The notes beneath the pieces are model-generated. The model did no database searches. It was not told the DNA's origin and was given only the letters and a program-made list of their open reading frames with translations. DNA of 42,928 nt from Kocuria rosea. Lineage in GTDB: Bacteria > Actinomycetota > Actinomycetes > Actinomycetales > Micrococcaceae. Below are positions 7,236-16,112 of this stretch, piece after piece. Position 1 is the stretch's first letter, and every line of letters begins with the position of its first letter. Where the stretch lies: NCBI RefSeq assembly GCF_023715525.1, contig NZ_JAMBOG010000025.1, forward strand, positions 1-42,928, written 5' to 3'. A program made the translations under genes and the position numbers.

Positions 7236-10200
7236 CTACTCCGCGAGCGCGCTGCGCATGGTGCGCAGCGCCACGGACAGGGACGCGAGCTCGGCGGCGG
7301 GCTCGCCGGTGGACGCGGCCTCGATCTCCGCAAGCACGTCCCGCAGCCGGCGCAGCCGCGCCTCGTTCGCCGCCTCCCAGGCGTCGACCTTGTCCTCGGC
7401 CGTCCCGCCCGGGGACGCGAGGGCCTGGTCGGCGAGCGCCACGAGGGTGGCGTAGACGTCCTCGCGCATCGCCATGCGGGCCAGGACCTGCCAGTGGGTC
7501 TCCTGCGGGAGCTGCGTGATCCGGTTGAGCAGGCTCTCGATGCGGTAGCGGTCGTAGAGCTGGAAGTAGACCTTCGCGATGGTCTTGATCTGCTCCTCGT
7601 CGATGTTGCCGTCCTCGCCGAGCCCGGTCCCGGAGGCGTGGGCGAGGCGGGCGACGTCGAGCAGGGCGAAGGCGTCGAGCAGCTGCGACCACACGCGGGC
7701 CAGGTCCGTGGGCACGCCCTGGCGCTCGGCCGTCTCCGCGAGGGTGTCGACGCGGTGGCGGGAGTCCATCCCGAGCAGCCGCTCCTCGATGTAGCGGACG
7801 TCCACGGTGGGCTTGAAGCGCTCCACGATCTCCTCGATGGGCCGCTGGGTCTCCCCGCGGTTGATCAGCCACCGCACCACCCGGTCCAGGACCCGGCGCA
7901 TGTCGAGGAACATCCGGGTCCACAGCTCCGTGGGCACCCCCGCGGGGAGCTCGCGGTGGCGGTGGACGTAGTCCTCGAGGTCGTAGATCTGCACCGCGGC
8001 GACGAAGGCCCGGGCGATCTCCGCGGGCCCGGCCCCCGTCTCCTCGATGACCCGCTGGACGAACGGGACGCCGCCGTAGTTGATCACCTGGTTGGCCACG
8101 ACGGTGCAGATGATCTCGGCCCGCAGGGGGTGGGTGTCCAGCAGGGGCCCGAACCGCTCGGTGATCTGCTCCGGGAAGTACTCCTGGAGCACCTGCCCGA
8201 ACCACGGGTCGGCGGCGAGGTCGGAGTCGATGAGCGCCTGCGAGAGCTGGATCTTCGCGTAGGCCGCGAGCACCGACAGCTCCGGGGACGTGAGGCCCGT
8301 CCCGCGCTCGGCCACCCGGTCCCGCAGCTGCTCGTCCGTGGGCAGCGCCTCGATCCGCCGGTCCAGCTCCGCGTTCTCCTCGAGCCAGTGCACGAACCGG
8401 ACGTAGGACTCGTTGTAGTGCGCCGTGCGCCCGCGCTCGGCGGAGAGCAGCACGTTCTGGGCGACGTTCGTCTCGAGCACGAGACCGGCCACCTCGTCGG
8501 TCATGGCCTCGATGAACCCGGCGCGCTCCTCCCGGGACAGCTCCCCGGCCACGACCATGCGGTCCACGAGGATCTTGATGTTGACCTCGCGGTCGGAGGA
8601 CTCCACGCCGCCGGAGTTGTCGATCGCGTCCGTGTTGAGCAGCACCCCGTTGAGGGCCGCCTCGACGCGGCCGTGCTGGGTGCAGCCGAGGTTCCCGCCC
8701 TCGCCGACGACCTTCACGCGCAGGTCGCCGCCGTCGACGCGGATGGCGTCGTTGGCCTTGTCCCCCACGTCGGTGTTCGACTCCTGCGCGGACTTCACGT
8801 AGGTGCCGATGCCGCCGTTGTAGAGCAGGTCGGCGGGGGCCCTGAGCACCGCCTGCATCAGCTCGATCGGGGTCAGCTCCGCCACGCCGTCGGGCAGGCC
8901 CAGGGCCTCCCGGACCTGCGGGGAGATCGGCACGGACTTCGCGGTGCGGGGGTGGACGCCGCCGCCCTCCGAGATCTTTTCCGGGTCGTAGTCCTTCCAG
9001 GAGGAGCGGGGCAGGTTGAACAGCCGCTCCCGCTCGGCGTAGGAGACCGCCGGGTCGGGGTCCGGGTCCAGGAAGATGTCCCGGTGGTCGAACGCCGCGA
9101 TCAGCCGGATGTGCTCGGACAGCAGCATGCCGTTGCCGAACACGTCGCCGGACATGTCGCCCACCCCGACCACGGTGAAGTCCTCGGCCTGGGTGTCCGT
9201 GCCGAGCTCGAAGAAGTGGCGCTTGACGGACTCCCACGCGCCCCGGGCGGTGATGCCCATGGCCTTGTGGTCGTAGCCGACGGACCCGCCGGAGGCGAAG
9301 GCGTCCCCGAGCCAGAACCCGTACTCGGCGGAGATCGCGTTGGCGGTGTCCGAGAAGGACGCCGTGCCCTTGTCGGCGGCCACCACGAGGTAGGAGTCCT
9401 GGCCGTCGCGGCGCACCACCCGCTCGGGGTGCACGACGACGTCGTGGCCGGCCTCGTCGCGGACCAGGTTGTCGGTGATGTCCAGCAGGGAGGCGATGAA
9501 CAGCTTGTAGGCCTCCCGGCCCTCGGTCATCCACGCGTCGCGGTCCACGGCCGGGTCCGGCAGGTGCTTCGGGTAGAACCCGCCCTTCGCGCCGTTGGGG
9601 ACGATCACCGCGTTCTTGACCATCTGCGCCTTGACGAGGCCCAGGACCTCGGTGCGGAAGTCCTCGCGGCGGTCCGACCAGCGCAGCCCGCCGCGGGCCA
9701 CGGGCCCGAACCGCAGGTGCGTGCCCTCGACCCGCGGGGACCACACCCAGATCTCGTACAGGGGGTGCGGCAGCGGGGCGCTGCTGATCCGCCGCGGGCT
9801 GAGCTTGAACGCCATGGTGGGGCGCTCCTGGTACACGTTCGTGCGCAGCGTCGCGACCATCACCTCGACCAGGGCGCGCAGCAGCTTGTCGGCGTCCAGG
9901 GTGGGGACGGCGTCGAGCGCCCGCGTCAGCCGGTCGTGGGCGGCGTCCCGGAGGCCCTCCCGCACCGCGTCGTCGTGGGCGGGGTTGAAGCTGGTGTCGA
10001 AGAACCCGGTCAGGGCGCGGGTCACGGCGGGGAACGCCAGGAGGGTGTCGGCGATGTAGTCGAACGAGTTCGGGTGGCCCAGCTGGAGCAGGTAGCGGAC
10101 GTAGGAGCGCAGCACGGCCACGGTCCGCCACGTCATCCGCTCGGCGAGGACGAGCCGGTCGAGCCCGTCGGACTCGGAGCGGTGGGACAGCGCCGCGCAC

Positions 10201-12161
10201 AGGGCGTTCTCGATGAGGTCCTCGGTCCGGGCGTCCTGGGGGCCGATCGCGTCGACGCCCTCGGGCAGCCGCACGCCGAAGTCGTAGAGCTGGAACTTCC
10301 GCCCGTCGGCCGGCTGCACCGCGTACGGCTTCTGGTCCAGCACCGTCAGCCCCAGGTTCTGCAGCAGCGGCAGCAGCTCCGTGAGGGACAGGGACCGGGT
10401 GAGGTAGATGTTCAGCCGCACGCCCTCGGGCCCCGCGACGACGCGCACCTCCGCGGGCATGTCCGGGTCCCGGCCCCACAGCAGCTCGCAGCGCTGCAGG
10501 TCCTGGACCGCCTCCTCGATCTCGTAGTCCGCCCGGTAGGCGTCGGGGAACGCCTCCGCCCAGTTCTCGGCGTGGGTGCGGGCGAGCTCCTCGGGGAAGG
10601 AGCGGTGGATCGCGCGGACCAGCGCCTCCGGCCAGGACCGCACGGCGGCCCGCAGCCGGGCCTCGAGGGCGTCGTGGTCGAAGGTGCGGACCTCCCCGGT
10701 GTAGGGCAGGCGGATGCGGAAGAACAGGCGGGCGAGGGTCGAGGACGTGAGCCGGGCGTCGAAGTCGATGGCCTCGGCGTCGAACGTCTTGCGCAGCTCC
10801 GCCTCGATCCGCCCGCGCACCGAGGTGTTGTACCGGTCGCGGGGCAGGAAGACGACGGCGGACATGAACCGCCCGAAGTGGTCCTGGCGCAGGAACAGCC
10901 GGGTCTGGCGGCGCTCGTCCAGGCCCATGACCCCGCGCATGATGTGGTAGAGCTCGTCGGCGGTCATGTGGAACAGCTCGTCGCGCGGGTAGTCCTCGAT
11001 GTTGCCCATGAGGTCGCGGGCGGAGTGGGAGTCCTCGAGGAAGCCGAACCGGGCGGCGACCTGCGTCATCTTCTCCTTGAGCAGCGGCGTCTCGCGGACC
11101 GGGGTGTTGTAGGCGCGGCGGGTGAACAGGCCGAGGACCAGGTACTCGCCCACGATCCGCCCGCTCTGGTCGTACTTCGCGACGCCGATGTAGTCGAGGT
11201 ACTCGCGGCGGTGGATCGAGGACCGGCGGTTGGCCTTGGTGACGAACAGGGTCCCGGCCTCGCGGGCGTGCTCACGGCCCAGGCCGGTGAGGACCTGGCG
11301 GTGCGGGCGGTCGTCGCGCTCCTGGAGCAGCCCGAGGCCGGTGCCGGGGACGCTGACCAGGGACAGGCCCTCCCCGGACTCCTCGAGGTCGTACTCCTTG
11401 AAGCCCATGAGGATGAAGTTGCCCTGCAGCAGCCAGTTCAGGAACTCCTGGGAGGGCCGCACCAGGGGCGGGTGGCCGCCCTCCGGCAGCTCCAGGTCCT
11501 CCAGCTCCTCGAGGTCGAGGGCCAGCAGCTTCACCCGGTGCCGCAGCTTCGGCTGGTCCCGGCTGATCCGGTGGACGTCCTCCAGCAGGTCGTTGAGCCG
11601 GTCCACGAGCTGCCGGGCCCGTTCGTCGGAGAGCGGCTGCAGCAGCTCCACGGAGATCCACGACTCCACGGTGCGCGTCGTGCCGGCCTCCGCGCGCAGC
11701 CCGGCGAGGCTGGGCAGGGCGGTGGTGTCACCGCTGGAGCTCGCCGACAGGTCGGGCACCGGCTGCAGGTCGCGCAGCTCGTGGTCCTCCCGGCCGCGCC
11801 CGGCCACCAGCACGGGGTGGATGACGAGCCGGGCGCCTCCCCACTTCGCGGCGATCTCCGCGGTCACGGTGCTCACCAGGTAGGGGACGTCCTCCGTGAC
11901 CACGAACACCACGGAGGCGGAGCCCTCCTGGCGCACGCCCACGGCGATCCCGCCGGGCGCCCGCACCCGGCCCACCTCCCGGTGGTGCTCGGCGCGCTCG
12001 CGCAGCTGCTCCTCGGTGCGCCGGAGCAGGTCCTCCCGGGGCACGTGGCGGTAGTACTCGTTGATCCACGACCGCTCCCCGCCCCACTGCGGGGTCTTCT
12101 CGAGCACCGGCAGGGCCGCGGTGCGGTCCTCCTCGGGAATCGCGTACAGGTCAGGGGCCAC
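7236..12161 (-). CDS. gdh: Large NAD-dependent glutamate dehydrogenase
   Basis: A 1641-residue protein of the 180-kDa class (GDH2/GdhB of Mycobacterium and Streptomyces), which deaminates glutamate to 2-oxoglutarate for catabolism. The first ~700 residues are the ACT-like/regulatory part. The catalytic core follows: GGLRWSDRREDFRTEVLGL, MVKN with Lys849, and NGAKGGFYPK with Lys859, matching the glutamate-binding lysines of the family. A Rossmann NAD domain and helical C-terminus complete it. The start is GTG at 12161. A promoter (12272-12300) and structured leader precede it, and a CrtI-like gene follows 10 bp downstream. The length agrees with the family; no frameshift is seen. Confidence 0.95.
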   Translation of the reverse strand: MAPDLYAIPEEDRTAALPVLEKTPQWGGERSWINEYYRHVPREDLLRRTEEQLRERAEHHREVGRVRAPGGIAVGVRQEGSASVVFVVTEDVPYLVSTVTAEIAAKWGGARLVIHPVLVAGRGREDHELRDLQPVPDLSASSSGDTTALPSLAGLRAEAGTTRTVESWISVELLQPLSDERARQLVDRLNDLLEDVHRISRDQPKLRHRVKLLALDLEELEDLELPEGGHPPLVRPSQEFLNWLLQGNFILMGFKEYDLEESGEGLSLVSVPGTGLGLLQERDDRPHRQVLTGLGREHAREAGTLFVTKANRRSSIHRREYLDYIGVAKYDQSGRIVGEYLVLGLFTRRAYNTPVRETPLLKEKMTQVAARFGFLEDSHSARDLMGNIEDYPRDELFHMTADELYHIMRGVMGLDERRQTRLFLRQDHFGRFMSAVVFLPRDRYNTSVRGRIEAELRKTFDAEAIDFDARLTSSTLARLFFRIRLPYTGEVRTFDHDALEARLRAAVRSWPEALVRAIHRSFPEELARTHAENWAEAFPDAYRADYEIEEAVQDLQRCELLWGRDPDMPAEVRVVAGPEGVRLNIYLTRSLSLTELLPLLQNLGLTVLDQKPYAVQPADGRKFQLYDFGVRLPEGVDAIGPQDARTEDLIENALCAALSHRSESDGLDRLVLAERMTWRTVAVLRSYVRYLLQLGHPNSFDYIADTLLAFPAVTRALTGFFDTSFNPAHDDAVREGLRDAAHDRLTRALDAVPTLDADKLLRALVEVMVATLRTNVYQERPTMAFKLSPRRISSAPLPHPLYEIWVWSPRVEGTHLRFGPVARGGLRWSDRREDFRTEVLGLVKAQMVKNAVIVPNGAKGGFYPKHLPDPAVDRDAWMTEGREAYKLFIASLLDITDNLVRDEAGHDVVVHPERVVRRDGQDSYLVVAADKGTASFSDTANAISAEYGFWLGDAFASGGSVGYDHKAMGITARGAWESVKRHFFELGTDTQAEDFTVVGVGDMSGDVFGNGMLLSEHIRLIAAFDHRDIFLDPDPDPAVSYAERERLFNLPRSSWKDYDPEKISEGGGVHPRTAKSVPISPQVREALGLPDGVAELTPIELMQAVLRAPADLLYNGGIGTYVKSAQESNTDVGDKANDAIRVDGGDLRVKVVGEGGNLGCTQHGRVEAALNGVLLNTDAIDNSGGVESSDREVNIKILVDRMVVAGELSREERAGFIEAMTDEVAGLVLETNVAQNVLLSAERGRTAHYNESYVRFVHWLEENAELDRRIEALPTDEQLRDRVAERGTGLTSPELSVLAAYAKIQLSQALIDSDLAADPWFGQVLQEYFPEQITERFGPLLDTHPLRAEIICTVVANQVINYGGVPFVQRVIEETGAGPAEIARAFVAAVQIYDLEDYVHRHRELPAGVPTELWTRMFLDMRRVLDRVVRWLINRGETQRPIEEIVERFKPTVDVRYIEERLLGMDSRHRVDTLAETAERQGVPTDLARVWSQLLDAFALLDVARLAHASGTGLGEDGNIDEEQIKTIAKVYFQLYDRYRIESLLNRITQLPQETHWQVLARMAMREDVYATLVALADQALASPGGTAEDKVDAWEAANEARLRRLRDVLAEIEAASTGEPAAELASLSVALRTMRSALAE

Positions 12162-12185
12162 AGCCGCATCACGCCTTCGTCACCG

Positions 12186-12260
12186 GAGGCGGCGCACCGA
12201 CGCGTTCTGTGCGCCGTCGTCGCCGCCTCAGAGGGTGGACGGTCCCTCGTGGGGCCGTCC
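12186..12260 (-). promoter_or_regulatory. Structured 5' leader of the glutamate dehydrogenase message
   Basis: Three stems can form in the ~100-nt leader. The first pairs 12237-12242 with 12255-12260 (6 bp). The second pairs 12186-12194 with 12221-12229 (9 bp). The third pairs 12191-12197 with 12209-12215 (7 bp). The second and third share bases 12191-12194, so they exclude each other. This resembles a switchable leader, but no ligand class is recognised. Confidence 0.4.
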
Positions 12261-12271
12261 CTGGTCGCTTC

Positions 12272-12300
12272 AGCTTATTGAACCAGCGCGTGGCTGTCAG
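12272..12300 (-). promoter_or_regulatory. Promoter of the glutamate dehydrogenase gene
   Basis: CTGACA (12295-12300) and TAAGCT (12272-12277), both read on the minus strand, are separated by exactly 17 bp. The -35 box overlaps the stop codon of the upstream phosphatase gene. Transcription would start near 12265, leaving a leader of about 105 nt. Confidence 0.6.
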
Positions 12301-12869
12301 GGGGCGGTGGACTCCGTGGCGTCCACGTCGACCGCGTCCAGGGTCTCGAGGCGGACGGGGACGACCTCGCAGTTGCCCACCCGCGGGTGGGCCTCCCCGT
12401 CGAGCTCGGAGACCGTGAGCCGGATGAGCGAGCCGTGCGCCACGACCAGGACGTTGCGCCCGGGGTGCTCGTCCCGGATCCGGCGCAGGGCCTCGCGCCC
12501 GCGCCGGGCCACCGCGTCGGCGGGCTCGCCCGCGGACAGGATCCGGTCCCGCTCGTCGACGGGCAGCCCCGCGAAGCTCCTCCCCTCGTGCGGGCCGAAG
12601 CTGCGCTCGATCAGCTCGGGGTAGGTCGCGGTGAGCTCCAGACCCACGGCCTCGCCGATGATCCGCGCGGTCTCCACCGCCCGCCCCAGGGGCGAGGACA
12701 CCAGGACGTCCCAGATGAGGGCCTCGGCGCGCAGGTGCCGGCCGGCGGCGCGGGCCTGCTCCCGGCCGGTCTCGTTGAGGGGCACGTCCGTGGCTCCCTG
12801 GAGCCGTTCGGCGAGGTTCCAGTCGGTCTGGCCGTGGCGGATGAGCACGATGCGTCCGGAGGTCGTCAC
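12297..12869 (-). CDS. Histidine phosphatase family protein (phosphoglycerate mutase-like)
   Basis: About 190 residues. IVLIRHGQTDWN carries the phospho-accepting His of the RHG motif, IERSFGPHEGR holds the acid/base Glu, and VVAHGSLIR supplies the second His. These proteins hydrolyse phosphate monoesters; cobalamin-pathway CobC and broad-specificity phosphatases look alike, so the substrate is open. The frame is open to a TTG at 12905, but that abuts a terminator hairpin; I prefer the GTG at 12869 (GGAG just upstream), with the GTG at 12878 as alternative. It is probably its own unit, since GDH downstream has a promoter of its own. Confidence 0.87.
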   Translation of the reverse strand: MTTSGRIVLIRHGQTDWNLAERLQGATDVPLNETGREQARAAGRHLRAEALIWDVLVSSPLGRAVETARIIGEAVGLELTATYPELIERSFGPHEGRSFAGLPVDERDRILSAGEPADAVARRGREALRRIRDEHPGRNVLVVAHGSLIRLTVSELDGEAHPRVGNCEVVPVRLETLDAVDVDATESTAP

Positions 12870-12905
12870 GTGCTCCACTGTGGGCGAGACCCGCCCGGAG
12901 GGCAA

Positions 12906-12946
12906 ACGGGGCCCCGGTCCTCCTGCTCGGAGGACCGGGGCCCCGT
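12906..12946 (-). terminator. Perfect 18-bp terminator hairpin
   Basis: Arms 12906-12923 and 12929-12946 are exact complements, with a 5-nt loop. On the minus strand it follows the small gene ending at 12961 and is succeeded by GTTTGCC. It isolates that gene from the histidine phosphatase. Confidence 0.85.
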
Positions 12947-12960
12947 TCCTGCGCAGCGGC

Positions 12961-13179
12961 CTACTGGCCGCCCTCGTCGGCGTCGTCGGGACGGGGCGCG
13001 CGCTCGCGCTCCTCGACGGCGGAGCGGACCTCGGGGCTGTCGGTGTCGTCGACCCACGGCTCGCTCTGCCGGTGCTCCTCGACGTGGTTGGGCTGCCGGG
13101 CCTGGAGCGCGTCCTCGACCTCGTGCTTCATCTGGTCGTCGAGCTCCGACCCGTGCTTGGTGTTGCCTCTCTCGGCCAT
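12961..13179 (-). CDS. Small hydrophilic protein of unknown function (72 aa)
   Basis: Starts at ATG with an AGGAGG ribosome site. The sequence is highly charged and rich in Glu, Asp, Arg and His, with no hydrophobic core. The head MAERGNTKHGSELDDQMKHE resembles the N-terminus of a group of small actinobacterial proteins that often carry DUF2795, but that domain is absent here. It is likely disordered or helical in solution. A terminator follows directly and another small acidic gene lies 72 bp upstream on the same strand. Function is not known. Confidence 0.72.
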   Translation of the reverse strand: MAERGNTKHGSELDDQMKHEVEDALQARQPNHVEEHRQSEPWVDDTDSPEVRSAVEERERAPRPDDADEGGQ

Positions 13180-13251
13180 CGTGGTCCTCCTCGTCCGGTT
13201 CGGTTCCTGCAGTGGTCCCGCCCGGGAGCTCCCGCGGCGGGCGGGGGCGGG

Positions 13252-13536
13252 TCAGTCGGTGTCGGAGGCGTCCTCGAGCAGCCCGCGCTGCGCGCGGTCG
13301 GCGGCCTCGGAGGAGCCCTCGGGCAGCGGATCGGTGGCCGGGGGCACCTGGCTGGGGGCGTAGTCGGCCAGTCCGGCGGCCACGCGCTCCTGCTCGGTGG
13401 CGGCGGCCAGGGCGTCGTCGTCGAGGTGGTCGGGCATGCCCGCGTGCCCCTTGGCGATGGGCTGGGGCAGGGCGTCCTCCTCGGGCACGATCACGTCGTC
13501 GAGACTCGGCGCATCCTCGTTGTCGGCAGTGGTCAC
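13252..13536 (-). CDS. Small acidic protein of unknown function (94 aa)
   Basis: I place the start at the GTG at 13536, since AAGGAGG stands 6 nt before it; the in-frame GTG at 13563 lacks a ribosome site. The protein is strongly acidic (DEDAPSLDDVIVPEEDALP, then HAGMPDHLDDDALA) with no hydrophobic segment. It resembles conserved hypothetical proteins I associate with Micrococcaceae, but no domain can be named. It may share transcription with the 72-residue gene 72 bp downstream. Low complexity and acidity suggest disorder. Confidence 0.7.
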   Translation of the reverse strand: MTTADNEDAPSLDDVIVPEEDALPQPIAKGHAGMPDHLDDDALAAATEQERVAAGLADYAPSQVPPATDPLPEGSSEAADRAQRGLLEDASDTD

Positions 13537-13702
13537 AGCAACCTCCTTCGCTTGAACGTGCACTCCACCCTAGTGACCGGGACCACCCAGGGGAACCACC
13601 CGCGGCCGGCCGGCCGTCCGGCGGCGCCCGGGAGGGGCCCGGGGGGGGACACGGCGCGGCCCGGGGCCGGGGTCCTGGACGAAGCGGGGCAATGGGAGTT
13701 GA

Positions 13703-15094
13703 GTGACTGCCATGACCACCTTCACGAACACCACCCGTGTGCCCCACCCGGTCGAGGACGTCTTCGGGTGGCACGCCCGGCCCGGCGCCCTCACGCGGCT
13801 CACCCCCGCGTGGGCGGGCTCCGTGGTGGAGGAGTCCTCGCCCCCGCTGCGGGACGGCACGCGCTCGCGGCTGCGGATCGCGGTGCCCGGCTCGTACGGG
13901 CTCGCCTCGGTGCCCTGGACCGCGGAGCACCACGGCTACGTGCCGGACCGGGAGTTCCGCGACCGCATGGTCAGGGGGCCCCTCGCCTCGTGGGAGCACC
14001 GGCACCGGTTCGACGACGACGGGAACGGCGGGACCGTCGTCACCGACACGGTCCAGTACGCGGCCCTGCCCGGCCGCCGGCAGTTCGGGGACCGGTTCAT
14101 GGCCTCCACCCTGGCCCGGCAGTTCGAGGCCCGCTCCCGCCGCCTGCTCACGGACCTGGAGTTCCACGCGCGCTACTCCTCCCGCCCGCTGACCGTGGCG
14201 GTGACGGGGGCCTCCGGCACGATCGGCAGCCAGCTCGCCGCGCTGCTGAGCACCGGCGGGCACACCGTACTGCGCCTCGTGCGCCGCCCAGCCCGCACAC
14301 CGGGGGAGATCTCGTGGGACCCCCGGACCGGGGAGCTGGACGCGGCGGCGCTGCGGGGCGTCGACGTCGTCGTCAACCTGGCGGGGCGCAGCATCGGCGG
14401 GCGGCTCACCGACCGCGCCAAGGAGGAGATCCACGACTCGCGGGTGCGCGGCACCCGCCTGCTCGTGCGCGCGATCGCCGAACTGGGCGAGGACGCCCCG
14501 GCCGCTCTGGTCAGCGCCTCCGCGATCGGCTACTACGGTGCCGACACCCACGGGGAGACCGTCACGGAGAAGTCCTCCCCGGGGGACGACTTCCTCGCCC
14601 GGGTCTGCGTGGCCTGGGAGGAGGCCGCGCAGGAGGCGCAGGCGTCGGGCACCCGGGTGGTGGCCGTGCGCACCGGGATCGTCCAGACCCCCGCCGGCGG
14701 CGCGCTGAAGGCCCAGCTGCCCCTGTTCCTCGCGGGGCTGGGCGGCCGGCTGGGCTCCGGGACGCAGTGGCTGAGCTGGATCTCCCTGGACGACGTCGTG
14801 GGGCTGTTCGCCCACGCCGTCCTCTCCCCCGCCCTGCACGGGCCGGTCAACGCCGTGGCCCCCATGCCCGTGACGGGCGGGGACTACGCCCGGACCCTCG
14901 GCAAGGTCCTGGGCCGGCCCGCCCTGCTGCCGACCCCGGGGTTCGGCCCGAAGCTCGTGCTCGGGTCCGAGGGCGCGCAGCTCATGGCCCTGGCGGACCA
15001 GAAGGTCTCGGCGGACCGGGCCATCGACCGCGGCTACCGCTTCCGCCACCCGGACCTCGGCTCGGCGCTGCGGGAGGAGCTGGGCCGCTTCTGA
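13703..15094 (+). CDS. TIGR01777-type epimerase with N-terminal SRPBCC domain
   Basis: A 463-residue two-domain protein. Residues 1-150 resemble SRPBCC/START-like cyclase-dehydrase folds (TTRVPHPVEDVFGWHARPGA, WEHRHRFDDDG). From about 165 an extended SDR-like Rossmann domain begins with TVAVTGASGTIGSQLA, followed by VVNLAGRSIGGRLT and SAIGYYG, the signature of TIGR01777 (SulA/YfcH-like) proteins. A C-terminal DUF1731-like tail ends at GRF. GTG at 13703 follows GGGAG; ATG at 13712 is the alternative. This fusion is common in actinobacteria, but no substrate is established. Convergent with the DUF2382 gene. Confidence 0.85.
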   Translation: MTAMTTFTNTTRVPHPVEDVFGWHARPGALTRLTPAWAGSVVEESSPPLRDGTRSRLRIAVPGSYGLASVPWTAEHHGYVPDREFRDRMVRGPLASWEHRHRFDDDGNGGTVVTDTVQYAALPGRRQFGDRFMASTLARQFEARSRRLLTDLEFHARYSSRPLTVAVTGASGTIGSQLAALLSTGGHTVLRLVRRPARTPGEISWDPRTGELDAAALRGVDVVVNLAGRSIGGRLTDRAKEEIHDSRVRGTRLLVRAIAELGEDAPAALVSASAIGYYGADTHGETVTEKSSPGDDFLARVCVAWEEAAQEAQASGTRVVAVRTGIVQTPAGGALKAQLPLFLAGLGGRLGSGTQWLSWISLDDVVGLFAHAVLSPALHGPVNAVAPMPVTGGDYARTLGKVLGRPALLPTPGFGPKLVLGSEGAQLMALADQKVSADRAIDRGYRFRHPDLGSALREELGRF

Positions 15095-15122
15095 GATCCG
15101 CGCCGTCCGGGCCGCGACGGCA

Positions 15123-15157
15123 CGGACCCCCGCCGGCACGGGGCCGGCAGGGGTCCG
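15123..15157. terminator. Bidirectional terminator between convergent genes
   Basis: 15-nt arms (15123-15137 and 15143-15157) pair with one C-A mismatch around a 5-nt loop. It lies midway between the epimerase stop and the DUF2382 stop, so it can serve both strands. Confidence 0.75.
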
Positions 15158-15175
15158 GAGAGCGGGAGGAGAGGC

Positions 15176-16069
15176 TCAGACCTCCTCGACGTCGACGCGC
15201 TCCTGACGCACGGTGTCCTCGACGACCTCCGTGCGCTCGGTGCGGCGCACGACGAGGCGGACGCGCTCGTAGGGCACGCGGACGGTCTGCACCACGGGCA
15301 CGTCCCGGTAGAGGATGACCTCGTCCTCGCCGAGGGGCAGTTCCTGCCCGTCGAGGAAGGCCTGGCGCTCCTCGTCGGTGATGGGGGTGCGGACCTCCTC
15401 GACGTCCTCGGACACGAGGGTCTGCTCGGCGCGGGCCGGCTCCTCGACCACGTACTTGCGCAGCCGGACCCGCCCGGACTCCACCTGCTCGGTGCCCACG
15501 CGCAGCCGCTCCTCGTGGCGCACCACGGAGGCGCCCCCGTCATCGCGTGCGAGGCCGGCTCCGGCGTCCGCCCCGCCCGGGGCGGACGGCTCGCCGACCG
15601 GTCCGTCGGCCGAGTGCCGGCCGGTGACCGGCTCCTGCTCGACGGCCCGCTCCCCGGTGCCGGTCGTGGTCGCCGCGGCGGGCCCGTCGGCCGCGTGCCG
15701 GCCCCGCTCCTCGCCGACGCTCTCGTGGCGGTCGCCGGCCGTGGCGTCGGCGCCCGTGAGCGACTCGCCGGTGGCGCGCACGCCGGGGCCGGCGTTGCGG
15801 CCGGCGTCGTCGCCGTGGCGGTCGGCGTCGTCGTCCCCGGCGTCGATGTTGTAGGCGGGAGCGCCACCGCGCGGGTCGCGGGTGTCGGTGGCGCCGGTGG
15901 TCGCAGAGCCGCCGATGTCGCCGTTCTCGCGACCGTAGGCGTTGTGGTCCCAGAGCTCGGTGGAGGAGCTGGGCGGGTGGAGCTCCACGCCGGAGTCGTC
16001 CTGAGCGGACCGGCCCGGACGCCCCGCGGGGGAATCCGGGGCGAACGTGCGCTCGTCGGAGGTGGACAT
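15176..16069 (-). CDS. DUF2382 (YsnF/AvaK-type) stress protein with long disordered N-terminus
   Basis: A 297-residue protein with ATG at 16069 after GAGGAG; a GTG at 16078 is possible but worse spaced. Residues 1-180 are low complexity, rich in Gly, Asp, Ala and Arg, with loosely repeated units (GRHAADGP, GRHSADGP). The C-terminal ~115 residues form the DUF2382 domain: VVRHEERLRVGTEQVESGRV, LRKYVVEEP, then a basic end with ERVDVEEV. YsnF is a general stress protein in Bacillus; the family often pairs with PRC-barrel domains, absent here. Likely cytosolic and stress-induced by family association. Confidence 0.83.
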   Translation of the reverse strand: MSTSDERTFAPDSPAGRPGRSAQDDSGVELHPPSSSTELWDHNAYGRENGDIGGSATTGATDTRDPRGGAPAYNIDAGDDDADRHGDDAGRNAGPGVRATGESLTGADATAGDRHESVGEERGRHAADGPAAATTTGTGERAVEQEPVTGRHSADGPVGEPSAPGGADAGAGLARDDGGASVVRHEERLRVGTEQVESGRVRLRKYVVEEPARAEQTLVSEDVEEVRTPITDEERQAFLDGQELPLGEDEVILYRDVPVVQTVRVPYERVRLVVRRTERTEVVEDTVRQERVDVEEV

Positions 16070-16106
16070 CGTTGGCACTCCTCGGGTCGACGCTGGTGGT
16101 CACTAC

Positions 16107-16112
16107 ATTATC
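16107..16112 (-). promoter_or_regulatory. Possible -10 box for the DUF2382 gene
   Basis: GATAAT on the minus strand matches TATAAT at five of six positions, about 38 nt before the ATG. The -35 region (TGGCCG at 17-bp spacing) is poor. Confidence 0.4.

Noticed and set aside
6453-12281. A 1942-codon open frame on the plus strand
   Set aside because: It is antisense to the glutamate dehydrogenase and the CrtI-like gene. In DNA this GC-rich the complementary frame stays open by composition; the translation is low-complexity Val/Gly/His-rich with no motif.
12870-12905. Longer start of the histidine phosphatase at a TTG
   Set aside because: The TTG abuts the terminator hairpin and lacks a ribosome site, leaving no room for a promoter.
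15490-15930. Repetitive GC-rich stretch as a CRISPR or minisatellite
   Set aside because: The repeats are degenerate, keep the DUF2382 reading frame and have no regular spacing.
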